From HyVt-337 sp964428895 (GTDB lineage: Bacteria; Planctomycetota; Phycisphaerae; SM23-33): a DNA stretch of 10,948 bases. The DNA lies in assembly GCA_964428895.1 (NCBI GenBank), contig CAYRZU010000090.1, positions 1 to 10,948 on the forward strand, read 5' to 3'. Below the pieces are notes generated by a model. That model was not told where the DNA came from. It saw only the letters and a list, made by a program, of their open reading frames with translations, and made no database searches. This document shows positions 1 to 10,103 of this stretch, piece after piece (position 1 is the stretch's first letter; every line of letters begins with the position of its first letter). The translations under genes and the position numbers were made by a program.

Positions 1-165
1 CTTGATTGGAACCAAAAGGGAAGGCCGTGAAAGTCGGCCGCGGACGCGCCGCTGTAACCGGTGACGAACACCGCACAAAAGTCACTGCGAGGACTTGGAG
101 TCCACGCGGGAAGACGCGGTGGGAGGATGACCCGGAAGCCAGAAGACCTGCCTGCGACCAACCTG
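1..165 (+). ncRNA. Cobalamin (B12) riboswitch, 5' end truncated by window edge
   Basis: This is a cis-acting RNA aptamer that binds adenosylcobalamin or another cobalamin and usually shuts off downstream expression when B12 is plentiful. The conserved blocks appear in the right order. AAAAGGGAA (14-22) comes first, then a GGCCG/CGGCC stem (23-27 with 35-39) around a TGAAAGT loop. Next is the core GCGGACGCGCCGCTGTAACC (40-59), then GTCACTG (81-87), then GGGAAG (108-113). The B12 box AGCCAGAAGACCTGCC lies at 137-152. The first arm of the P1/P2 region lies upstream of the window, so the aptamer is incomplete at its 5' side, and the 3' boundary is approximate. An intrinsic terminator about 50 nt downstream and a same-strand DUF4465 gene indicate transcriptional control of the operon starting at 505. 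A 117-codon open frame across this region is not a gene. Confidence 0.95.
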
Positions 166-213
166 ACCTGACCTCCGCGAGTGAATCGGTCTGCAGGACG
201 CAGATGCTCTTTG

Positions 214-248
214 AGCCCCGACCCGCGAAGCGATGGTTGGGGCTTTTT
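214..248 (+). terminator. Intrinsic terminator, likely the riboswitch expression platform
   Basis: A 10-bp stem pairs 214-223 (AGCCCCGACC) with 235-244 (GGTTGGGGCT), with one G-U pair. A small inner CGC/GCG pairing sits in the loop, and the run TTTTT follows at 244-248. Its place about 50 nt after the B12 box suits a cobalamin-dependent transcription terminator. I could not find an obvious antiterminator strand that competes with the 5' arm, so the switching mechanism is inferred. Confidence 0.85.
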
Positions 249-504
249 CGTTGCTTGGTCGCGAGTGCCAAGACGGTGCCTGAATCAGCTCCGATTCTCT
301 CGACCCTCCCGGCAGCGAAAACTCCCCTCAGGTTGACGGCCGACGTGCCTTGCGCTTAGGCGCCCGACCGACCGCAAATGAGCGAGGAACACGAAGGAGA
401 GAAGATTCACACGGGAAAGAGATGTTGAGAGAGGACGGCTTGGCTTCGGAAGGGCCGAGCCGGAAAGGAGAACAGACGTATTTGTAAGAAAGGATAAGTG
501 AGCA
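249..504 (+). promoter_or_regulatory. Long leader between riboswitch terminator and first gene
   Basis: These 256 nt carry no convincing gene. The stretch from about 375 to 500 is purine-rich on the plus strand. A hairpin pairs GGCTTGGC (437-444) with GCCGAGCC (454-461), with a possible inner CTT/AAG extension. AGGA at 491-494 lies 10 nt before the ATG at 505 and is the probable ribosome binding site. Two very short frames, at 378 (16 codons) and 422 (21 codons), lack supporting features. I see no clear sigma70 promoter here, so the operon is probably transcribed through the riboswitch from a promoter upstream of the window. Confidence 0.45.
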
Positions 505-1263
505 ATGCGTAATGCAATGATTGTTGTTTCGATGTTGGTTCTGGCGAGTTCGGCCATCGCGGCCGACGCCACCTTTGAGGAAACCGTGTTGGCGCCCGAG
601 AGCTTCTACAACGGCAGCGACCTGGCCGGCGGCGTCGGCAGCGGCGGTTTCCTCTTTAACAACAACTACGACGTGACGTTCGCCTCGTGGGATGGCTTTG
701 CCGTCTCCAACGTCACCGACAACGTCACCCCCGGATGGGGCAATCAGTACAGCGCCATCCCCGGCGGCGGCGCCGGTGGCAGCAGCAACTACGGCGTGGG
801 TTATATCGGCTTCACCGAGAACCCCAGCGCCACGTTGGGCGCGCCCGCTCAGGTGATCGACGGCGCGTTCTTCACCAACAGCACCTACGCCTACTTCTCG
901 ATGCTCAACGGCGATGCCTTCTCCAAGAAGTTCGGCGGCGCTACTGGTGACGACGAGGACTGGTTCCTGCTGACGATGGAAGGCTTCAACGGCGGCGCGA
1001 GCACCGGCACGGTGGAGTTCTACCTGGCCGACTTCCGTTTCGCCGACAACGGCCTGGACTACATCGTCGACGATTGGACCTGGGTCGACATGACCAGCCT
1101 GGGCGCTGTGGATTCCGTCGAGTTCACCCTGAGCTCGACTGACAACGGCATCTTCGGCATGAACACCCCGGCGTATTTCGCCATGGACAACCTGGTTCCC
1201 GAACCGGCCACCATGGGGCTGTTGGCCCTGGGTGGGGTGGCGCTGCTGCGTCGCCGTAAGTAG
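505..1263 (+). CDS. DUF4465-family PEP-CTERM surface protein, putative cobalamin-binding
   Basis: A 252-residue exported protein. Residues 1-19 form a signal peptide (MRNAMIVVSMLVLASSAIA) with an AIA|AD cleavage site. Residues 20-230 match the DUF4465 pattern as I recall it: an early PESFYNGSDLAGG block, FNNNYDVTFASWDGFAVSN, a Gly/Ser-rich segment before YGVGY, FTNSTYAYFSMLNGD, FSKKFGG, and FYLADFRFADNGLDYIVDDW near the end. Residues 231-252 are a PEP-CTERM tail: VPEPAT, a hydrophobic helix, then RRRK. Exosortase should cut at this tail and anchor or release the protein outside the cell. It is the first gene after a cobalamin riboswitch. DUF4465-like proteins are found in Bacteroidetes B12-uptake loci, where a surface lipoprotein class (BtuH) binds cobalamin. 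I recall that link from memory and cannot verify it here. Family and export are well supported; B12 binding is inferred. Confidence 0.9.
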   Translation: MRNAMIVVSMLVLASSAIAADATFEETVLAPESFYNGSDLAGGVGSGGFLFNNNYDVTFASWDGFAVSNVTDNVTPGWGNQYSAIPGGGAGGSSNYGVGYIGFTENPSATLGAPAQVIDGAFFTNSTYAYFSMLNGDAFSKKFGGATGDDEDWFLLTMEGFNGGASTGTVEFYLADFRFADNGLDYIVDDWTWVDMTSLGAVDSVEFTLSSTDNGIFGMNTPAYFAMDNLVPEPATMGLLALGGVALLRRRK

Positions 1264-1282
1264 ATTCGTCACAGGCCTGGGC

Positions 1283-1315
1283 GCGGGAGCGGCTAGCCCC
1301 CATAGCCGCTCCCGC
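1283..1315 (+). other. Perfect 13-bp intercistronic hairpin
   Basis: GCGGGAGCGGCTA (1283-1295) pairs exactly with TAGCCGCTCCCGC (1303-1315) around a 7-nt C-rich loop, 20 nt after the first PEP-CTERM stop codon. No T-run follows, so it is more likely an RNA processing or stability element, or a weak or factor-dependent terminator, than a full intrinsic terminator. AAGGA at 1332-1336 then serves the ATG at 1340. Confidence 0.6.
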
Positions 1316-1339
1316 CCGGCTTGCTAACGACAAGGACTG

Positions 1340-2665
1340 ATGAACGTGTTTGATAATAGACTGACTCTCAGATGTGTCGGACTCGCCCTGACGCTTGGCA
1401 TCCTGGCGGCCTCACCCGCGTTGGCCGGCCCGTACTCCGAAGCCCTCAACGACCCCACCAACACCTATGACGCCCCCGTGCCCGGCTGGGTCGGCCCCGA
1501 AGGCGATGGCGTCACCGGCGGAAGCAACGTCGTGAATCCCCAGTTCCTGGGATGGGCGACCGGCCACCTTGACTACGCGCCCACCCCCAGCACCCTCTAT
1601 CTGATGGATGAGGAACTGGCCTACCATGAACCGACGGCCAACGAATTCGACGTAGTCGTCCTGGGCGATCTCACAGCCGGCGAACTAGCCGCCGGCGTGG
1701 CCCCGGGCGAAATCACCATGACCTTCGATACTCCCATTCGCAACGGTGTGGGCGGCGACTTCGCCGTCTTCGAAAACGGTATGGAAGGAGCCACCTCCGC
1801 CAAGCTGTTCGCCGAACTGGCATACGTGGAAGTCTCCAGCGACGGCGTCGACGTCCCCGACGAAGACGTCAACTTCGTACGCTTCGATAGCGTCTCCCTT
1901 ACCCCCGGCGTGATCACCACCTACGAATACATCGACGCCACCAACGTGTTCAACCTGGCCGGCAAGCACGTCAACTGTGGCGGCGTTGCCGGGACCGTCA
2001 GCGGCGATAGCTGGGGAACCCCCTTCGACCTGGACGACCTGGCGACCCATCCGGACGTGATAGCCGGTCTGGTGGACCTCGGCGCGATCAGGCGCGTGAA
2101 GATCGTCGACATTCCCGGCCGCGGCGACTACTTCGACGGCGATGGCGACCCGATCGACGACGATCCGATCTACGACCCCTGGCCGACCAGCGTCACCGGC
2201 GGGTTCGACCTCGAAGCCCTCGGCGTCCTGAACGAATGGCCCGACTTCGACGGCGACGGTGACGTCGACGTCGACGATATCGACCTGCTGTGCGCGGCAG
2301 CCCGCGCTGCCAGCGACGACCCGGCCTTCGACCTCGATAACGACGGCGACCTGGATGAAGACGATTTCGTCACCATGGTTGAGACCTGCGTGGAAACCAC
2401 CGTCGGCCGCGGGTCGGCCGTGGGCGACTTCAACCTGGACGGCGAGATCAACATTACGGACCTGCAGCTGATGAAGGCGTCGTTTGGCCTGACCGGGGCT
2501 GGCTTTGCTGACGGCAATGCCAACTGCGATCTCGTCGTGGACGTCACCGACCTGCAAGTCCTCAAAGCTAACTTCGGCTTCGTGGCTGGCGCGGTGCCCG
2601 AACCGGCGACGCTGACGCTGCTGGCGATCGCGGGCGCCGCGGGCCTGGCCCGACGCCGACGATAG
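1340..2665 (+). CDS. FENG-domain PEP-CTERM surface protein with dockerin-like repeats
   Basis: A 441-residue exported protein. Residues 1-29 are a signal peptide with an ALA|GP site. Residues 30 to about 298 form a beta-rich domain of a cell-surface family found in planctomycetes and Bacteroidetes. Its visible motifs are VVVLGDL, FAVFENG, FAELAYVEVSSDG, FNLAGKH, GTPFDLDDL, VKIVDIPG, and IYDPWPTSVTGGFDLEALGVLN. Four dockerin or EF-hand-like calcium loops follow, starting near D302 (DFDGDGDVDVDD), D331 (DLDNDGDLDEDD), D363 (DFNLDGEINITD) and D391. The last is degenerate (DGNANCDLVVDVTD). Residues 419-441 are a PEP-CTERM tail (VPEPAT, hydrophobic stretch, RRRR). It lies 76 nt after the DUF4465 gene under the same riboswitch, so it probably acts with it at the surface. 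Family relatives appear near B12 loci (from memory). Ligand binding is inferred, and the dockerin loops may instead stabilise the fold or bind a cohesin. Confidence 0.88.
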   Translation: MNVFDNRLTLRCVGLALTLGILAASPALAGPYSEALNDPTNTYDAPVPGWVGPEGDGVTGGSNVVNPQFLGWATGHLDYAPTPSTLYLMDEELAYHEPTANEFDVVVLGDLTAGELAAGVAPGEITMTFDTPIRNGVGGDFAVFENGMEGATSAKLFAELAYVEVSSDGVDVPDEDVNFVRFDSVSLTPGVITTYEYIDATNVFNLAGKHVNCGGVAGTVSGDSWGTPFDLDDLATHPDVIAGLVDLGAIRRVKIVDIPGRGDYFDGDGDPIDDDPIYDPWPTSVTGGFDLEALGVLNEWPDFDGDGDVDVDDIDLLCAAARAASDDPAFDLDNDGDLDEDDFVTMVETCVETTVGRGSAVGDFNLDGEINITDLQLMKASFGLTGAGFADGNANCDLVVDVTDLQVLKANFGFVAGAVPEPATLTLLAIAGAAGLARRRR

Positions 2666-2698
2666 ACGTTTCGGTTCACGCTGTACGTATACCCGGAA

Positions 2699-2742
2699 GG
2701 ACGGGGCCCGGGCACTTGCCATGCCCGCCCGGGCCCCCGTCC
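2699..2742 (+). other. Long GC-rich intercistronic hairpin
   Basis: GGACGGGGCCCGGGC (2699-2713) pairs with GCCCGGGCCCCCGTCC (2727-2742) with a single bulged C, around a 13-nt loop. It lies 33 nt after the second PEP-CTERM stop and 18 nt before the prepilin ATG. No T-run follows, only GACTTTCAG. It could partly terminate transcription, protect the upstream mRNA, or lower expression of the third gene, which has no clear Shine-Dalgarno sequence. Confidence 0.65.
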
Positions 2743-2760
2743 GACTTTCAGATCACCTAC

Positions 2761-3594
2761 ATGGCCGCACGCAAACAACATCCGGCGGGCTTCACTCTGA
2801 TCGAACTGCTCGTGGTGATTGCCATCACCGCGCTGCTGGTGACGATGTTGCTGCCGTCATTGAAGATGGCCCGCGAATTGGCCCGATCGACCGCCTGCAA
2901 GAACAATATTCGCGGCGTGGCGACGGCCAACCAGCTCTACGCGGAAAGCTACGGCCACTACGTGCTGGCGGCCGAGGATATGTTCGGCCCGAACCTCAAA
3001 CGGTGGCACGGCGAGCGTGATTCGACCAATGAAGCATTTGATCCTTCCAGGGGCCCACTCAACGAGTTCCTCGGTGGCGACGGCATCAAGGAATGCCCGT
3101 CCTTCATGAAGAAGCTGGACGACCCAGCCCGGGGCGCGTTCGAGGCCGGCTGCGGCGGCTACGGCTACAACGCGGTGTCCATTGGCGCCAGCTACATGAG
3201 CGACGACTACAACCCCTTGGCGCCGCCGATTCCGGGGGGATCCTTCGACCCCAACAAGGTCGGCGCCCGGATCATCGACGTGGTCCGCCCGGGCGAGACG
3301 GTCATGTTCACGGATTCGACAATGTTGCGCATGGACAAAGGACCGGGCGTGATGATCGCCTACAGTTTCTGTGAGCCGCCGGAAAAGCCCGGCAACGCCA
3401 CCCCCAACGCATCGATCCACTTTCGCCACATGGGCAGAACCAACGTGGCTTGGGCCAGCACGCAAGTCTCCGAAGAGACCATGACCTTCTCCGCGGAGTA
3501 CCAGACCTACGGGAGTCCCTCTGAAGACGTCGTCAGGGCCAACAACGTTGGATGGTTCGGGCCCGAGTCGGCCGAACTGTTCGATGTGGAGTAG
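2761..3594 (+). CDS. Prepilin-like type II secretion/type IV pilin family protein
   Basis: A 277-residue protein with a classic type III (prepilin) signal. A short basic leader ends at Gly10, and processing is expected before Phe11 of FTLIELLVVIAI, with Glu15 at mature position +5. Residues 11-31 form the membrane/assembly helix. A prepilin peptidase would cleave and methylate it. The globular part has CKNNIRG, RWHGERD, FDPSRGPLNEFLGG, ECPSF and a Gly/Tyr-rich YGYNAVSIG segment, typical of planctomycete prepilin-like proteins. Near the C terminus is RHMGRTNVAWAST, matching the H-X9-DG processing-associated motif except that DG is replaced by Ser233-Thr234. I chose the ATG at 2761 because it gives a normal leader. 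A TTG at 2716 is in frame but would begin inside the upstream hairpin. The gene probably belongs to the riboswitch operon. A role in carrying the two surface proteins or forming a pseudopilus is speculative. Confidence 0.88.
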   Translation: MAARKQHPAGFTLIELLVVIAITALLVTMLLPSLKMARELARSTACKNNIRGVATANQLYAESYGHYVLAAEDMFGPNLKRWHGERDSTNEAFDPSRGPLNEFLGGDGIKECPSFMKKLDDPARGAFEAGCGGYGYNAVSIGASYMSDDYNPLAPPIPGGSFDPNKVGARIIDVVRPGETVMFTDSTMLRMDKGPGVMIAYSFCEPPEKPGNATPNASIHFRHMGRTNVAWASTQVSEETMTFSAEYQTYGSPSEDVVRANNVGWFGPESAELFDVE

Positions 3595-3721
3595 CGTGAG
3601 TTTCCGTTTCGTGCGCCGGCGCGGATGAGCCGGTCGACACCGCTCGCACGGTCGGAGCGGTCGGAGGGGCCGCTGCGAGTGGTGCTGGAGCGATCGGCTG
3701 AGCCCTTGATGGCCGAGCCGG
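3595..3721. other. Convergent intergenic region with imperfect hairpins
   Basis: This gap separates the prepilin gene (plus) from the aldo/keto reductase gene (minus). ACCGCTC (3639-3645) pairs with GAGCGGT (3655-3661). A second, interrupted hairpin pairs CGGCT and GCC (3695-3704) with GGC and AGCCG (3711-3720), next to the reductase stop codon. Neither has a T-run on either strand, so a shared terminator role is only possible. Confidence 0.3.
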
Positions 3722-4714
3722 CTACAGGTCGAGGTGCAGATCGTCCAGCAGGCTGTCGATCTGCGTGACGTCCTCGGCGCTGAGTGTCACATCCGCTGCG
3801 CCCGCGTTCTCCAACGCCTGCTTCCGATTGCGCGCCCCAACCAGTGCCGCCGTAATCCCCGGCCGACCAATCGTCCAGGCGATAGCCAGTTGAGCCAGCG
3901 TGGCGTTGTGGGCCTCGGCAATCGGGCGAATCTCGGCCAGGAACGCGTTAACGGTCTCCACGTTGCCCGGTCGGAACTCCACCGCCTCGGCGCGGTGATC
4001 ACCCTCTGGGAAAACATGCCCGGGCTTGATCTTGCCCGTCAGCAGGCCACGCTGCAGCGGGCTGTAGACGATCACGCCGATGTTGTTTTCGCGGCAGTAG
4101 GGCAATACGTCGGCCTCGATCTCCCGGTGGACCATACTGAACGGCGGCTGATCCGACGCCAGCGGCACCACGGCATTGCAGGCGGCCATCTCTTCGGCCG
4201 TGAAGTTACTGACCCCCGAGGCCCGCACCTTGCCTTGCTTGATCAGCGTATCGATGGCCGACATGGTTTCTTCGACCGGCGTGGTTGTGTCGCGCCAGTG
4301 ACACTGGTACAGGTCGATGCAGTCGATCCCCAGACGAGTGAGGCTCTGCTCGCACTCGCGGATAATGCTCTCGGGTCGGCCGTTCTTATAGATGCTGACC
4401 GGGCGGCCGTCTTCGTCGACGGACGTGAACTGGAACTCGCCGGTCGTTTCTTCCCAACTGAGGCAGTACTTGGTCAGGATCTGCAGCTTGTTGCGCTTGC
4501 CTCTGATGGCCTTGCCGACGATCTCCTCCGACCGCCCAAAGCCGTACATCGGCGCCGTGTCGATGGTCGTGATGCCGGCGTCAATCGCGGCGTCGATGGC
4601 GTCCAGCGCCTCGGCCTCATCCTGTCCGCCCCACATCCACCCCCCAACGGCCCACGACCCGAACGTCACCGCCGAGACGGTCACATCGCTCCTACCAAGC
4701 TGACGATACTCCAT
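3722..4714 (-). CDS. Aldo/keto reductase
   Basis: A 330-residue NAD(P)H-dependent oxidoreductase of the AKR superfamily with a TIM-barrel fold. It likely reduces an aldehyde or ketone, perhaps a sugar. The catalytic tetrad is visible: Asp52 and Tyr57 in TTIDTAPMYG, Lys82 in LTKY, and His139 in YQCHWRD. Further family marks are an N-terminal YRQLGRSDVTVSAVTFGSW strand, LGIDCIDLYQ, the VRASGVSNF block, VIVYSPLQRGLLTGK, and a C-terminal GARNRKQALENAGA segment that fits cofactor phosphate binding. GGGAGAG just before the ATG (4715-4724 on the opposite strand) is a good ribosome binding site. No signal peptide is present, so it should be cytoplasmic. It stands alone between the prepilin gene and a tRNA gene. 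The substrate cannot be told from sequence. Confidence 0.93.
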   Translation of the reverse strand: MEYRQLGRSDVTVSAVTFGSWAVGGWMWGGQDEAEALDAIDAAIDAGITTIDTAPMYGFGRSEEIVGKAIRGKRNKLQILTKYCLSWEETTGEFQFTSVDEDGRPVSIYKNGRPESIIRECEQSLTRLGIDCIDLYQCHWRDTTTPVEETMSAIDTLIKQGKVRASGVSNFTAEEMAACNAVVPLASDQPPFSMVHREIEADVLPYCRENNIGVIVYSPLQRGLLTGKIKPGHVFPEGDHRAEAVEFRPGNVETVNAFLAEIRPIAEAHNATLAQLAIAWTIGRPGITAALVGARNRKQALENAGAADVTLSAEDVTQIDSLLDDLHLDL

Positions 4715-4729
4715 GATCTCTCCCGTGCC

Positions 4730-4799
4730 GATTTCGGATTGCGGGTTGGCCAGCCAGGGCCAGCCTCAATCCAAAATCCTCAATCCACAATCCGAAATT
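4730..4799. repeat. AT-rich inverted repeat element between reductase gene and tRNA
   Basis: ATTTCGGATTG (4731-4741) is the exact inverse of CAATCCGAAAT (4788-4798). Inside is a second hairpin, GGTTGGCC (4744-4751) with GGCCAGCC (4758-4765), with one G-U pair. The right half contains CAATCC three times as short direct repeats (CAATCCAAAATC, CAATCCACAATC, CAATCCGAAAT). It looks like a small REP-like intergenic repeat and sits just upstream of the reductase start. Confidence 0.6.
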
Positions 4800-4805
4800 A
4801 AGGAA

Positions 4806-4890
4806 CGGTAGGGGTGGGATTCGAACCCACGGTGCCTTTCGGCACACTGGTTTTCAAGACCAGCTCCTTAAACCGCTCGGACACCCTACC
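4806..4890 (-). tRNA. tRNA-Ser (anticodon UGA)
   Basis: Read on the minus strand, this folds as a class II tRNA of 85 nt. The acceptor stem GGTAGGG (4890-4884) pairs with CCCTACC (4813-4807), with a G discriminator at 4806. The anticodon arm CTGGT-CTTGAAA-ACCAG gives anticodon TGA at 4854-4856, which reads UCA-type serine codons. A long variable arm (TGTGCCGAAAGGCACCG) follows, then the T arm GTGGG-TTCGAAT-CCCAC. The long variable arm and TGA anticodon together identify serine. CCA is not encoded after the discriminator, so it must be added by a nucleotidyltransferase. Confidence 0.97.
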
Positions 4891-4898
4891 AGGGGAGG

Positions 4899-5020
4899 AT
4901 TTCTGATTTGCGATTTTCGATTTGCGATTGAACAGACAACGATCTCGTCTCGTCCGTCGAACGGGGCGCCCACGCAGGGGTGAGCAATCGAAAATCGAAA
5001 CTTGAAAATCGAAAATCCAA
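4899..5020. repeat. AT-rich inverted repeat element on the other side of the tRNA
   Basis: The left arm is GATTTCTGATTTG followed by GATTTTCGATTTGCGATTG (4912-4930). The right arm (4985-5018) has CAATCGAAAATCGAAA, then CTTGAAAATCGAAAATCC, and is an imperfect inverse of the left. The spacer (4931-4984) is GC-rich. Sequence style and arrangement match the element at 4730-4799 on the other side of the tRNA gene, suggesting one dispersed repeat family. A possible in-frame ATG at 5002 upstream of clpB falls inside this repeat and is not a credible start. Confidence 0.6.
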
Positions 5021-5220
5021 ACGGCGGCCCGGAGTATCCGCAAAATCACCGATCCCTGCAAGACGTCAGGCACAGACATGGTGTCAGTCACATCTGCCGC
5101 AATGGCACGTTCGCCCCTGACAGCGGCGGAACTGACAGGGGGCAGAGCGGCAATAGCTTCCAAGTGAAGGGGTTACGTTCCGGCATGGTCTTTGCATTAT
5201 ATCCAGTGGGAGGTAATGCT
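5021..5220 (+). promoter_or_regulatory. clpB leader region with short repeats
   Basis: No gene is seen here. CTGACAG occurs twice, at 5117-5123 and 5132-5138, 15 bp apart start to start, and CCCCTG (5114-5119) can pair with CAGGGG (5136-5141). I found no CIRCE element and no well-spaced sigma32-type promoter. GGGAGGT at 5208-5214 is a strong ribosome binding site 6 nt before the ATG at 5221, which fixes the clpB start. Confidence 0.45.
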
Positions 5221-7818
<2,598 letters not shown>

Positions 7819-7841
7819 ATCGTCCTACTGGCGCATGGAAC

Positions 7842-7875
7842 GGGCGGCGGGGCAGGAGCCCCGCCGCCCTTTGTT
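7842..7875 (+). terminator. Intrinsic terminator after clpB
   Basis: A perfect 12-bp stem, GGGCGGCGGGGC (7842-7853) with GCCCCGCCGCCC (7858-7869), encloses the tetraloop AGGA and is followed by TTTGTT. It starts 24 nt after the clpB stop. On the minus strand the hairpin also lies just past the hydrolase stop at 7889 but has no T-run there, so it terminates clpB best. Confidence 0.88.
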
Positions 7876-7888
7876 CATCTGTGTGCCG

Positions 7889-9877
<1,989 letters not shown>

Positions 9878-10103
9878 GACAGCTATCCTTTCGCGGCCGA
9901 GGCCACTGGGTCGTTCGTGGGAGCCAAGGAAGTACCGGACTTGGCCACTGGGGTCAATGACAAGTTGGGGGGGGAGGAGGGGGTGGCCGCATCGTGATTG
10001 GCTTCACAATAGCTCTTGACGATGATGGGGCCTTGGGTTATCAGTGACCTTTCGCCACTGGGCGAGAAGAGCAACCTCAAACGGCAGATTCGGAGGCTTT
10101 CAC
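9878..10103. promoter_or_regulatory. Divergent promoter region between hydrolase and formate ligase genes
   Basis: This 226-bp gap drives two genes in opposite directions. GCCACTGGG occurs three times in the same orientation, at 9902-9910, 9944-9952 and 10054-10062. A G-rich run (9967-9983) reads G8-A-GG-A-G5. The third GCCACTGGG copy forms a small CGCC-ACTG-GGCG hairpin in the formate ligase leader. These features could be regulatory, but no known operator is recognised. Confidence 0.4.
10016..10044 (+). promoter_or_regulatory. Candidate sigma70 promoter for the formate ligase gene
   Basis: TTGACG (10016-10021, five of six consensus bases) and TATCAG (10039-10044, four of six) are separated by 17 bp. 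This would start transcription near 10051 and give a leader of roughly 50 nt before the ATG at 10104. Confidence 0.4.

Noticed and set aside
6..359. Plus-strand open frame of 117 codons at the window start
   Set aside because: It runs through the cobalamin riboswitch and terminator, whose conserved blocks fully explain the sequence; the protein has no recognisable features.
328..1272. Long minus-strand frames opposite the PEP-CTERM genes (also 1685-2722)
   Set aside because: They mirror the codon structure of the real plus-strand genes in GC-rich DNA and have low-complexity Val/Gly/Ala-rich products without family marks.
3734..4801. 355-codon plus-strand frame opposite the aldo/keto reductase gene
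   Set aside because: The minus strand has the full AKR catalytic tetrad and a good ribosome binding site; the plus frame has no recognisable domain and runs into the repeat.
4806..5020. tRNA-Ser as an integration (att) site
   Set aside because: No integrase gene, no duplicated tRNA 3' end and no foreign-looking genes are seen nearby in the window.
5001..5030. CTTGAAA as a sigma32-type -35 element for clpB
   Set aside because: The next C-rich block is about 20 nt away, beyond the usual 13-15, and CTTGAAA belongs to the repeat element.
5002..5220. Extended clpB start at 5002
   Set aside because: The extra 73 residues include the AT-rich repeat and lack any similarity to ClpB N termini; the strong ribosome binding site at 5208-5214 favours 5221.
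10045..10103. Tetrahydrofolate riboswitch in the fhs leader
   Set aside because: Only a 4-bp hairpin is seen; none of the conserved THF aptamer sequence is present.
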